From positions 1 to 64,000 of the forward strand of contig NZ_WOTA01000009.1 of the NCBI RefSeq assembly GCF_011516825.1: a DNA stretch of 64,000 nt. Direction: 5' to 3'. Position numbers and translations under genes: made by a program. Positions within the stretch are counted from its first letter, which is position 1. Each line of letters begins with the position of its first letter. Below the pieces are notes generated by a model that made no database searches, was not told the origin of the DNA, and was given only the letters and a program-made list of their open reading frames with translations. Source of the stretch: Acetobacter oeni. Its GTDB lineage: Bacteria > Pseudomonadota > Alphaproteobacteria > Acetobacterales > Acetobacteraceae. This document shows, one piece after another, positions 52,088-60,974 of the stretch.

Positions 52088-52756
52088 TCAGCCGAGAAAA
52101 CCGGCAATAAAATCCGCAAGACCCGTCTGCCTGACAGTGCGCAGCCGCGCCGCCGTCAGAATAGCCCGCGCCTCGAAAATCGCCCGGTCCAGATCCGCAT
52201 TGACAATCACATGATCGAATTCCCGCCAGTGCGAAATCTCCGCCAGCGCCGCATCCATGCGCCGGGCAATCTCATCCGCCGCATCGGAATCCCGCCCCTT
52301 CAGACGCCGCTCCAGCTCGGGCAGGGAAGGGGGCAGAACAAACAGACTGACCACATCCTCCGGAAGCGCCTCCCGGATCTGCCGGTGCCCCTGCCAGTCA
52401 ATGTCGAACACCATGTCCAGACCAGCTTCCAGCGCCGCCTCAACCGGCGCGCGCGGCGTGCCGTAACCGCGCCCGAATACCGTCGCCCATTCCAGAAGCT
52501 CGCCCCGCTCCGCCATGCGCTGAAATTCATCCATCGTCCGGAAATGATAGTGAATGCCCTCCGTCTCACCCGGGCGCGGCTGCCGTGTCGTGATGGACAC
52601 CGAATGTTTCAGCCGCGGCTCCGCCGCCCGCAGCGCATTCGCAATGGTCGATTTTCCGGCTCCCGAGGGCGCCGAAATGACAAAGCAGACGCCCCGCCGG
52701 GAAACGGGAGAAGGGGGGGAGGGAGGCTGTCCGTTGCGTATCATTGCGGCGTTCAT
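52088..52756 (-). CDS. gmk: Guanylate kinase
   Basis: This 222-residue enzyme phosphorylates GMP to GDP. It has the P-loop VISAPSGAGKSTIANAL, the GMP-binding SVSITTRQPRPGETEGIHYH, and the later DIDWQGHRQIREAL. The first about 20 residues are a Pro/Ser-rich extension. The ATG at 52756 is followed by a second Met four codons on; AGGAGCC is close to the first. It is co-transcribed with hldE. Confidence 0.93.
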   Translation of the reverse strand: MNAAMIRNGQPPSPPSPVSRRGVCFVISAPSGAGKSTIANALRAAEPRLKHSVSITTRQPRPGETEGIHYHFRTMDEFQRMAERGELLEWATVFGRGYGTPRAPVEAALEAGLDMVFDIDWQGHRQIREALPEDVVSLFVLPPSLPELERRLKGRDSDAADEIARRMDAALAEISHWREFDHVIVNADLDRAIFEARAILTAARLRTVRQTGLADFIAGFLG

Positions 52757-52869
52757 GGCTCCTGCGTCTCAGTTCCCGGCGCCGTATTCCGGCACTCAAA
52801 ATCCCGCCGGAGAGCCATTCTGACCCGCCGGTGTCGCCCTTCTACCAGCACCAGGTTAATAGAGCGACC

Positions 52870-53691
52870 ATGAAACAGGATTCTTTACTCATCACCGGAG
52901 CCGCCTCAGGACTGGGACGCGCGCTCGCCCTCACCCATGCCGATAAAGGCGTTACCCTCCATCTCATCGACCATCACGAAACCGACCTCGCCGACACCGC
53001 CACACGCTCGGAAGCCCTCGGCGCCCGCGTCGTCACCCACACACTCGATGTCGCCGATGCCCCGGCCATGAAAACCGCCGTCACCAGCGCCGGACAGCTC
53101 GACCTCGTCTTCGCCTGCGCGGGAATCACCGGCGGCACCCGCCCCGGCCCGACCCCGGACGCAGCCCCCACCGAGCCCGAAACACAGATCCGCCGCATGG
53201 TCGCCACCAATCTCGACGGCGTGCTCAACACCGTCCTGCCTGCCATCGACCTCATCCGCCGCCAGCCCCGCGCCGCCGATGGCATGCGCGGCCGCATCTG
53301 CGCCATCTCCTCGGTCGCCGGCGTCGTCTCCTTCCCCGGAACCCCGACCTACTGCGCCACCAAAGCCGCCGTCGACCGCTTCATGGTCGCCACAGGCGGC
53401 AATCTGAAACGCGAAGGCGTGATCCTCTCCTCCGTCGTCTGCGCCTTCCTCAATACCCCCATGGTCGCGACCAACAACTTCCCCATGCCCGGCCTCACCC
53501 AGACCTGCGACGCCGTGGAAAAAATCATGAAAGGCATGGCCCGAAACCAGCGCCGCATCGTCTTCCCGAAATGGATCGTCGCCGGCTCGCGCTTCATGGA
53601 CCTGCTGCCCGTCCGGCTGGCCGAAAAATACTATACCACCCAGCCCATTGGCGCCGCCGGAACTATGCCGGTGACAGACGCCGCCGACTGA
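52870..53691 (+). CDS. Short-chain dehydrogenase/reductase
   Basis: This 273-residue SDR has the cofactor motif TGAASGLGRALAL, the DVAD after the fifth strand, the catalytic serine region AISSVAGVVSFPGTP and YCATKAAVDRFM (Tyr and Lys of YxxxK). The conserved NAG strand reads FACAGITGG. Substrate unknown. The ATG at 52870 begins the first strand; the frame is open upstream over 42 codons without similarity. It is a divergent neighbour of gmk and upstream of a LysR gene on the same strand. Confidence 0.88.
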   Translation: MKQDSLLITGAASGLGRALALTHADKGVTLHLIDHHETDLADTATRSEALGARVVTHTLDVADAPAMKTAVTSAGQLDLVFACAGITGGTRPGPTPDAAPTEPETQIRRMVATNLDGVLNTVLPAIDLIRRQPRAADGMRGRICAISSVAGVVSFPGTPTYCATKAAVDRFMVATGGNLKREGVILSSVVCAFLNTPMVATNNFPMPGLTQTCDAVEKIMKGMARNQRRIVFPKWIVAGSRFMDLLPVRLAEKYYTTQPIGAAGTMPVTDAAD

Positions 53692-53811
53692 TTCTGCCAC
53701 GGATACGAACGGGGAGGGGGTCACTCCGCGCCCCCTTGCCCTGTTGCGAAACCAGAACGACTATGGTGACACTATGCTCCGGTTCCCATTTCACCAGGCC
53801 AGGAAGCATGG

Positions 53812-54708
53812 ATGCACGTCAAAGCTTTCGATTATCTGCGTGTCCTTGCTGAAACAGGCTCACTCCGTGGTGCCGCGCAGAAAATCGGCATCACCCCGAC
53901 CGCGCTGACACGGCAGCTCGAACATCTCGAATATTTCTTCCGCACGCCTCTCTTCGAACGCGAACAGCATGGCGTCCGGCTGACAGCCGCCGGCGAAGTC
54001 GTCATGGAATCCGCCGGACGCGTCTCCCGGGAACTGGCCATCAGCCACCGCCGCGTCGAAGACCTCAAAGGACTCAGACGCGGAACCGTCAGAATCCGCG
54101 CCTCCGGAAGCACCCTCACCAGCGTCATCGCCCCGGCGCTGGACGCCCTGCACCGCGATTACCCCGGCCTGCGATTTGTCATCGAAATGTCCGGCGCCCC
54201 GCAGATCGCAAGCGCGCTGCTCTCGGGCGAAGCCGATCTCGGACTGACCCTGTTCGCCCCCGATCTCTCCGAACTGACTCTCTGCGCGCGCCTGCCCGTC
54301 GTGCATTCCGCCATCATGTCGCCCACCCACCCGCTGCGAAATAACACCAATATATCCCTGCACGACCTGCGCGATCAGTCTCTCTCCCTGCCGGATGCGG
54401 GTTACTTCGTCAGACAGGCCTTCGACCGCGTCATCCGACCCGGCGAACCCGACTTCGACCCTGTCTTCATGAGCGGCTCTTTCGATCTCCAGATCGATCT
54501 CGCCATGCGGGGATGCGCCGTCCTGCTGCTGCCCGAATTCACCTGCCGCCCTCTCATCGATCGCGGACTGCTCTGCGCCGTGCCGCTTCCCGCCCGCCTC
54601 CGGGTGCCCACGGCGCTCGACCTCCTCAGAGCCTCGCATCGCCCGCTGTCCCACGCCGCGCGCGTAACGTCCGCCCGGATAGGCGAAATCATGGCCCGCC
54701 TGACCTGA
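53812..54708 (+). CDS. LysR-family transcriptional regulator
   Basis: This 298-residue regulator has the winged helix (AFDYLRVLAETGSLRGAAQK, ITPTALTRQLEHLEYFFRTP, LFEREQHGVRLTAAG) and an effector domain (RGTVRIRASGSTLTSVIAPA, EADLGLTLFAPDLSEL). ATG at 53812. It heads the row LysR-amidase-DUF3311-like-SSS transporter-TonB receptor-P1 peptidase, all on the plus strand, and is a good candidate to control it. No operator was identified. Confidence 0.88.
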   Translation: MHVKAFDYLRVLAETGSLRGAAQKIGITPTALTRQLEHLEYFFRTPLFEREQHGVRLTAAGEVVMESAGRVSRELAISHRRVEDLKGLRRGTVRIRASGSTLTSVIAPALDALHRDYPGLRFVIEMSGAPQIASALLSGEADLGLTLFAPDLSELTLCARLPVVHSAIMSPTHPLRNNTNISLHDLRDQSLSLPDAGYFVRQAFDRVIRPGEPDFDPVFMSGSFDLQIDLAMRGCAVLLLPEFTCRPLIDRGLLCAVPLPARLRVPTALDLLRASHRPLSHAARVTSARIGEIMARLT

Positions 54709-54866
54709 AAGACTTCTGAAACCATCCCCAGACTCATGCCACGTTTTGCGGAGCAGACTGCTCACAATAACACGGTAGCAAACAGAAGCCGCACCCCCTT
54801 AAAGTAAATTCGTTATCGTAACCATTCGCCGGTCGCGCGATAGCGAAAACAGAAAAGGGACAGATC

Positions 54867-56267
54867 ATGACTGAATTATCCGGTCGGGAGCTTCTTGAAA
54901 AATTCCGGACCCGCAGTCTGTCCCCGCTGGAATACGCCAGAAGCCTCGTCGCCCATATCAGCAGATGGGAACCCGCCCTCGGCGCGCTCTACCTCTACGA
55001 CCCCGATAAATATCTCGCCGCCGCGAAAGAGTCCGAACAACGCTGGTTCCGTGGCGAGCCGAACGGCCCGCTGGACGGCCTGCCCGCAACCGTCAAGGAA
55101 CTCATCGCCACGAAAGGCGACCCGGTGCCGCAGGGCAGCGCCGCCAGCCCGCTCATCCCCGCCCCCGCCGACGCCCCGGTCGCCGCCCGCCTGAAAGAGG
55201 CCGGCGCCATCATCTTCGCCAAGACAACCGTTCCCGATTTCGGAATGCTGTCCTCCGGCCTCTCCACCTTTCATACCCTCGCCCGCAACCCGTGGAACCT
55301 CGCCTGCAACCCAGGCGGCAGCAGCGCCGGGGCCTCAGCCGCCGCCGCCGCCGGCTACGGCCCGCTTCATGTCGGCACCGATATCGGCGGCTCCGTCAGA
55401 CTCCCCGCCGCCTGGTGCGGCATCGTCGGCTTTAAGCCCAGCCTCGGCCGCATCCCCGTCGATCCTTACTATATCGGTCGCTGCGCCGGCCCGATGACCC
55501 GCACCGTCGGCGACGCCGCCCTGATGATGCCCGCCCTGTCCGCCCCGGACAGCCGGGACGCCACCAGCCTCCCGCCCAACGACATCAGCTGGGAGTCCTG
55601 GTATCGCGGCACAAACGTCAAAGGCCTCAGAATCGGCCTGATGCTCGAACCCGGCTGCGGCCTGCCGCCGGAAGACGACATCCGCGCCGCCGTCGAAAAC
55701 GCAGCCGCGAAATTCGCCGCACTCGGCGCCGACATCATCCCCGTCGCCCCTGTCATGACACAGGAAATGCTCTCCGGACTGGACGATTACTGGTCAGCCC
55801 GCTCCTGGGCGGAACTGCGTAAACTCCCCGAAAGTGATCAGGAGAAAATCCTGCCCTTTATCTGGCAATGGGCCTCACGCGGAAAAGACGTCGATGGCGT
55901 CAGAGCCGTTGACGGCCTCGGCCAGACCTTCGCCATGCGGAAAGCCTGCGCCGCCCTGTTCGATACCGTGGATGTCGTGCTGTCCCCGACCACTCCCAAT
56001 GTCAGCTTCCCCGCCGAAGCCGCCGGCCCGACCAACGACCCGGAACGCTCCTTCGACCATATCGTCTACACCGTGCCCTGGAACATGTCGGAACAACCCG
56101 CCATTTCCCTGAACTGCGGCTTCTCGCGTGACGGCATGCCCATCGGCCTCCAGATCGTCACTCCCCGTTTCGCCGATCTGGAAGCCCTGCAACTCGCCGC
56201 CGTCTGGGAAACCCTCCGTGGCCCGATCACAAACTGGCCATCGCCCCCGGCCAGCGGACTGCGTTAA
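54867..56267 (+). CDS. Amidase signature-family hydrolase
   Basis: This 466-residue cytosolic enzyme hydrolyses an amide. The catalytic Ser-cisSer-Lys triad can be placed: K77 in GLPATVKEL, S152/S153 in NPGGSSAGASAA, and the nucleophile S176 in GTDIGGSVRLPA. The following CGIVGFKPSLGRIPVDPY is also typical. Specificity is unknown, though the lack of an adjacent gatB/gatC argues against glutamyl-tRNA amidotransferase. It precedes a transporter pair by about 250 bases. Confidence 0.88.
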   Translation: MTELSGRELLEKFRTRSLSPLEYARSLVAHISRWEPALGALYLYDPDKYLAAAKESEQRWFRGEPNGPLDGLPATVKELIATKGDPVPQGSAASPLIPAPADAPVAARLKEAGAIIFAKTTVPDFGMLSSGLSTFHTLARNPWNLACNPGGSSAGASAAAAAGYGPLHVGTDIGGSVRLPAAWCGIVGFKPSLGRIPVDPYYIGRCAGPMTRTVGDAALMMPALSAPDSRDATSLPPNDISWESWYRGTNVKGLRIGLMLEPGCGLPPEDDIRAAVENAAAKFAALGADIIPVAPVMTQEMLSGLDDYWSARSWAELRKLPESDQEKILPFIWQWASRGKDVDGVRAVDGLGQTFAMRKACAALFDTVDVVLSPTTPNVSFPAEAAGPTNDPERSFDHIVYTVPWNMSEQPAISLNCGFSRDGMPIGLQIVTPRFADLEALQLAAVWETLRGPITNWPSPPASGLR

Positions 56268-56515
56268 AAAGAAACCCACGACGAAAAAAGGGTTTTTCGG
56301 GGGTTCATCCCACATCCTGAAAGGAACGCAGTCGCTTCAGCTCCATGCAAAAACGGCGGGCGGGCCGCCCGGCCTTTCAGGGCGCGGCGCAGAACATCCG
56401 CCGCGGATTTTTCAACACGCCCGGTTTCGCTGTATGCTCACACCGCCACTCCTCTGCGACGCCCGGCTGAACAACACAAACAACAGTCCGAACAACGGAA
56501 GGATGTGACTCCGGA
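56268..56515. other. Gap with terminator-like hairpin
   Basis: AAACCC (about 56272-56277) and GGGTTTTTC (about 56290-56298) make a weak hairpin with a U-run right after the amidase stop. The rest has no recognisable feature apart from a partial GCCTTTCAGGGC-type repeat piece near 56370. Confidence 0.4.
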
Positions 56516-56722
56516 ATGTCATCACGCTTCAGGATCGTCATCGGGCTGGGCCTGCCGTTCTTCGCCGTCCTCGCCCCGATGCCCTGGCTCTCGTCCGGCC
56601 CGCTCACACTCGGCGGCTTCCCGGCCGCGCTTGTGTGGCTGTTCGCCTGCCTGCCCCTGACGTCCCTCTGCATGGCCGTCGCCTGGACACTGGAAAATCA
56701 CGCCTCTCAGGACGAGGAGTGA
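56516..56722 (+). CDS. Small membrane subunit beside the SSS transporter (DUF3311-like)
   Basis: This 68-residue protein has two membrane helices (FRIVIGLGLPFFAVLAPMPW and GGFPAALVWLFACLPLTSLC) and a short acidic tail (ENHASQDEE). Small two-helix proteins of this type are regularly encoded directly upstream of sodium:solute symporters, and this one ends 7 bases before the symporter start. It is inferred to be an accessory subunit. Confidence 0.7.
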   Translation: MSSRFRIVIGLGLPFFAVLAPMPWLSSGPLTLGGFPAALVWLFACLPLTSLCMAVAWTLENHASQDEE

Positions 56723-56729
56723 TCCCCGG

Positions 56730-58106
56730 ATGGCCTCAGCCGTTTTCGCCGCGATAATCCTCCTGTCCTTCGTCGTCGCCCTCCTGTCACGGCGCAATCA
56801 CACGCAACAGGACAGCCGGGATTTCTTCACCGCCTCCGGTCAGTTCGGCGGCCTCCTGGTTTTCCTGCTGACCGTCGGAGAAACCTACAGCATCGGCAGC
56901 ATCATGGGCTTTCCCGCCGCCGCCATGCACCAGGGCCTGCCCTTTATCGACTGGTTCCTCGGCTACATCGTCCTCGCCTACCCCGTCGGCTATTTCCTCA
57001 ATCCCCTTCTGTGGAAAGCCGGAAAACACTACGGCGCGCTCACCTTCGCCGACCTGTTCAGAGCACATTACCAGAGCCGCTTTCTCGAAATCGCCGTCAC
57101 CCTCAGCACCATCTTCTTCCTGCTGCCGCTCGGCGAACTCCAGATGGCCGGACTGCTCACAACAATCGAAGAATTTCACTGGTCCGCCTCACCTCTGACA
57201 ATCGCCACCGGCGCCGCGCTCCTGACCTTCTCCTGGCTCGCCCTCTCCGGCGTCCGCGCCCCCGCTTTCGTGTCCGCCATCAAGGATAGCATCGTCGTCA
57301 TCGCCATCGCGCTCATCGCCTTCGCAGTCCTCCGCCACAGCTCCTGGCACGACCTCGCCGCCGCCAGCCGCGCCATGCCGCTCTCCACACCAAAGGGCAA
57401 CGTCTATGCCCTCACCACCATCCTTACCCAGGCCCTCGGCTTCTGCGTCGCCCCGCAGACCATCGCCTTCATCTTCACGGCAAAATCCGCCCGAACGGTC
57501 CGGCGAAACCAGATCGTCATGCCCCTCTATATGCTGATGTTTCCGCTGCTTCTGCTCAGCGCGCTCTACGCCAGCGCCACCGGACTGCCTGTGACCGGGA
57601 AAAACTCCGTCTTCATCGCCGTCGCCTCCGCCCTTCTGCCCTCCTGGGGCTTCGGTCTCGTCGCCGCAGCCTGCGCCCTGTCCGGGCTCGTCATCCTCGC
57701 CGGAATCTGCCTCTCGATCGGCTCGCTGGTCTCGCATAACCTCGTCCAGGGTCTCCCGGACGCCCGCCAGAAAAGCTGCGCCAAAATCGTCATCACCCTG
57801 TATCTGATCTTTTCCGTTTACGCGGCCATGCACTTTTCCATTCTCATGCCCGAACTCACAACTGTCTATTACTTCGGCATCACCCAGCTCTTCCCCGCTG
57901 TTCTCTGCATGGTCCTGCGCTTTCCCGTGCCAGCCGATTTCGTCGCCGCCGGGTTCCTCGCCGGCGAGACCCTGTCTCTGCTTCTGGCCTTTTTCGATAT
58001 TTCTACAGGCGGCGTGAATGTCGGTTTCATCGGCCTCCTGCTCAATGCCGCCATTGCCGCCACAGGATATGTGCGCAGCACAAAATTATCCCGGCCCGGA
58101 CTGTAA
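56730..58106 (+). CDS. Sodium:solute symporter family transporter
   Basis: This 458-residue inner-membrane protein has about 13 hydrophobic helices. The SSS-type features are FFTASGQFGGLLVFLLTVGE, TYSIGSIMGFPAAAMHQG, and the later GLVAAACALSGLVILAGICL followed by SIGSLVSHNLVQGL. The family imports solutes such as amino acids, sugars, carboxylates or peptides' breakdown products with sodium. The small subunit is encoded 7 bases upstream. With the amidase upstream and the receptor and peptidase downstream, it may import an amide or amino-acid product. That is inference. Confidence 0.85.
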   Translation: MASAVFAAIILLSFVVALLSRRNHTQQDSRDFFTASGQFGGLLVFLLTVGETYSIGSIMGFPAAAMHQGLPFIDWFLGYIVLAYPVGYFLNPLLWKAGKHYGALTFADLFRAHYQSRFLEIAVTLSTIFFLLPLGELQMAGLLTTIEEFHWSASPLTIATGAALLTFSWLALSGVRAPAFVSAIKDSIVVIAIALIAFAVLRHSSWHDLAAASRAMPLSTPKGNVYALTTILTQALGFCVAPQTIAFIFTAKSARTVRRNQIVMPLYMLMFPLLLLSALYASATGLPVTGKNSVFIAVASALLPSWGFGLVAAACALSGLVILAGICLSIGSLVSHNLVQGLPDARQKSCAKIVITLYLIFSVYAAMHFSILMPELTTVYYFGITQLFPAVLCMVLRFPVPADFVAAGFLAGETLSLLLAFFDISTGGVNVGFIGLLLNAAIAATGYVRSTKLSRPGL

Positions 58107-58463
58107 GTTTCATATGCCGGAAACACCCTGTCCGGATCCGGGCCTGACCGGGAAATTTCCTTTTTCTGATCGCCGGCCTCATCTCCCGCGACGCAACGGA
58201 AGAAAAGAAAATATCCATGCGGTCAGCAGGCAGGTTTCCGGTTTCACGGCCTCTGGCCGGACCCGCTTTGAAACAGATAAGCCTTTCATATATAATGGTT
58301 GTTCCGGAATGTATTTTTCAGAACGGAAAAAGCGGGCCGCGTGCCGCAGAAAGCGCACCACCCTGCTCCGCTTTTCGGTCTCGCTCTTTTTGTTCTGGGT
58401 ATGCAACAGTCCTGGTCAGACGCCCATTCCCCGCCCGCCGATGCGAACTGTACGGAGACGCCC
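58107..58463. other. Leader region of the TonB-dependent receptor
   Basis: This 357-base gap contains the promoter at 58268-58296 and an untranslated leader of about 160 bases. The leader is open in the receptor's frame, but the reading before 58464 does not look like a signal peptide. Confidence 0.5.
58268..58296 (+). promoter_or_regulatory. Near-consensus sigma70 promoter for the TonB receptor
   Basis: TTGAAA at 58268-58273 and a perfect TATAAT at 58291-58296 are separated by 17 bases. Transcription should start near 58303, giving a leader of about 160 bases before the ATG at 58464. Confidence 0.7.
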
Positions 58464-60932
58464 ATGCTTCCGGTAAAATTCCGTCCACCACACCGTCTGT
58501 TCCGGGCCGGCCCCGACACGGCAACAGCCAGCGGAGCGGTGAAACCGAAAACCGGAATGATCGGTTGTCTCCGTGCAAAAATCCAGCGTCCCGGTGAGTA
58601 TTACACCACGGCAGGGGCACTCCTGTGCTGTTCGACATTGTTCACATATCCCGCACTGGCCGCGCAACCAGCCAGCCCGGACAGACCCGCCGCAAAACAC
58701 GCCCCGGCAAAGACAGCCGGAACGCCAGGTGCCCCGCATAAAACCGTACCGGCACAGCCGACAAAAAGCCCGGTCAGAAGCGTCACGTCCACCGGTCCCG
58801 TGGAAGAGATCATGGTCACGTCGGAACACCGGCGTCAGAACCCGCAGAAAATCGGCATATCGCTCAGCATCATTTCGGCGCGCGAACTGGCCGCGCGCAA
58901 CGTCAACGATGTGTTCGACCTGCAATATCTGACCCCCTCGCTCCAGGTCACACCCCAGTTCGGCAGCGGGCAGCCCGATTTTGAAATCCGCGGTATCGGA
59001 CACCAGGATTACGGATCGTCGAACGTGTCTCCCGTCGGCGTCTATATCGATGAAGTCGCCAATCCCGTCCCCTACGCCACCAACGGCCTGATGTTCGACA
59101 TCGCCCGTGTCGAAGTCCTGCGCGGCCCGCAGGGCACTCTTTACGGCCGCAACACAACCGGAGGCGCGATCAATTACATCCTGAACCAGCCAACCGACAC
59201 CCTCAAAGCCGCCGTCAATGTCCAGGCCGGTTCCTTCAGCGCCCAGAAATATGACGGCTACGTCTCAGGCCCCGTCGCACGCGGCATCAAAATGCGTCTC
59301 TCCGGCGAAAGCCAGCAGGGTGGCGCCTGGCAGTACAGCGACGCCGGCGCCCATCTTGGCAACGTCAACCGGACTGCGCTCCGGCTGCTGACGGATATCA
59401 GCCTGACCGACACCCTCAAGGCGCAGATCAATCTCCACGGCAGCCTCGACGAGTCCGACAGCACCGGTCTGCATCTGTTCGGCCCCCTCACCACAGCCGC
59501 AACCTATGGCACCGGCCCCGTCGAGCCGCAGGATTACGCGCGGGACGTCACCCACTGGGGCACATCCGCCTCGTTCGCGCGCCTCATCGGTGTCAGTCCG
59601 AATGCCAAACCGTATCACCACGTTAAGACAGGCGGAGGAAATTTCCGGCTCGATCAGGAATTTTCCTTTGCCACACTGAGCAATCTCGCCAGCTACGATG
59701 TCTCGGACCGTCGCGAATACGATAATTTCGACGCGTCTTCGATGGCCATTGCCGATGTCGCCTTCAACAGCCGTGCAAACGTCTTCCAGGACGAACTTCG
59801 TCTCGTCTCAAAGGGCAATCACCGCCTGAGCTGGATCGCCGGAGTCTATTACGGAAACGAATACCTCGCCGACCAGTATCTTTCCGGCTTCATGGACGCA
59901 TTCGGCGTGAATCAGGGCGTATTCTACAGCCAGACCGTCAATACAATCAGCGGTTTCGGACAGGCAACTTACAAAATCCTCCCGAACCTGACCCTGACCG
60001 GAGGCCTGCGCGTCGAACACGAATCCCGCGAACTCCACAACTACCGCGCCTATTCATACGATGCGGCAGGCGACATCACGGACCCGGACAACTCCGTCCG
60101 CAAACGCTCCCTCGATTATACCCTGCCGTCGTGGAAAGCAGAGCTGCAATATACACCAACGCGAAATGACATGGTCTACGCGTCCGTCTCGCGCGGAATC
60201 AATTCCGGCGGCTTCACAACCTACAACACATCGAACGCCTATGCGTCCTCGAACCCGTACCAGCCCGAAAAGCTGCTGGCCTACGAAATCGGCAACAAAC
60301 TGGATATTCCCCAGGCCAACCTGCGCCTGAACGTGTCCGCGTTTTACTACGATTATCATGACCAGCAGGTTCTCTCCGCCGAGGTCAACAGCCAGGCCGG
60401 GCTCATCGGCGCCCTCGTCAACGCCCCGCGTTCCCACATGGCCGGCGGCGAGTTCGAACTCGACTGGTCCCCCCTCCCGGGCCTGACCCTCACCCAGTCA
60501 GGCGGATGGGCCGTCGGACAGTTCGATCGCTTCAGATCAGTGTACAGCGATTACCGCGTCGGAGATACGTTTTATGCCATCTACGAGAATAAGAAGGGCG
60601 TGTCCCTGCCAGCCCCGAAACTGACATTCAACGGCTCGGCAACCTATCGCTGGCAGATCGGCCGCTACGATGTGAGCCTCGGCATGAACTACAGCCTGCG
60701 CTCCACCTATCGCTCCCTGTTCGGCACAATGTATAACGTCGCGGGATATACCCTCTGGGGCGCGACCGCGTCCTTCGCCCCCCATAATGGCCGCTGGAGC
60801 CTGAGCGCATTCGGGAATAACATCTTCGACAAGAAATACGACGTCACCCGGAATTTCTTCCTCTCGGGGGACAACATCGCACTCGCCGGAATGCCAGGCA
60901 CCTACGGAATCCGCTTCGGCGTCAACTACTGA
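58464..60932 (+). CDS. TonB-dependent outer-membrane receptor
   Basis: This 822-residue receptor has a long N-terminal basic region and a hydrophobic segment ending TYPALAAQPA near residue 71, probably an extended signal peptide. A proline-rich linker and the TonB box region (EEIMVTSEHRR) follow. The plug domain has SIISARELAARNVNDVFDL, EIRGIGHQDYG and the well-conserved VEVLRGPQGTLYGRNTTGG. The rest is a 22-strand barrel ending in GIRFGVNY. ACGGAGA before the ATG at 58464 supports this start. The ligand is unknown; the family imports siderophores, cobalamin, sugars and peptides. A strong promoter lies upstream and a P1 peptidase follows. Confidence 0.9.
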   Translation: MLPVKFRPPHRLFRAGPDTATASGAVKPKTGMIGCLRAKIQRPGEYYTTAGALLCCSTLFTYPALAAQPASPDRPAAKHAPAKTAGTPGAPHKTVPAQPTKSPVRSVTSTGPVEEIMVTSEHRRQNPQKIGISLSIISARELAARNVNDVFDLQYLTPSLQVTPQFGSGQPDFEIRGIGHQDYGSSNVSPVGVYIDEVANPVPYATNGLMFDIARVEVLRGPQGTLYGRNTTGGAINYILNQPTDTLKAAVNVQAGSFSAQKYDGYVSGPVARGIKMRLSGESQQGGAWQYSDAGAHLGNVNRTALRLLTDISLTDTLKAQINLHGSLDESDSTGLHLFGPLTTAATYGTGPVEPQDYARDVTHWGTSASFARLIGVSPNAKPYHHVKTGGGNFRLDQEFSFATLSNLASYDVSDRREYDNFDASSMAIADVAFNSRANVFQDELRLVSKGNHRLSWIAGVYYGNEYLADQYLSGFMDAFGVNQGVFYSQTVNTISGFGQATYKILPNLTLTGGLRVEHESRELHNYRAYSYDAAGDITDPDNSVRKRSLDYTLPSWKAELQYTPTRNDMVYASVSRGINSGGFTTYNTSNAYASSNPYQPEKLLAYEIGNKLDIPQANLRLNVSAFYYDYHDQQVLSAEVNSQAGLIGALVNAPRSHMAGGEFELDWSPLPGLTLTQSGGWAVGQFDRFRSVYSDYRVGDTFYAIYENKKGVSLPAPKLTFNGSATYRWQIGRYDVSLGMNYSLRSTYRSLFGTMYNVAGYTLWGATASFAPHNGRWSLSAFGNNIFDKKYDVTRNFFLSGDNIALAGMPGTYGIRFGVNY

Positions 60933-60974
60933 CACAGAACGAAGTCCGAAAAACAGGAGGCAGAACTACCTTCC

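Noticed and set aside
50597..52873. 758-residue plus-strand frame opposite hldE and gmk
   Set aside because: Arg/His/Pro-rich shadow of two clear minus-strand genes.
54867..56267. Amidase considered as GatA (tRNA amidotransferase subunit)
   Set aside because: No gatB or gatC is adjacent and the context is transport and peptide hydrolysis, so a general amidase call is safer.
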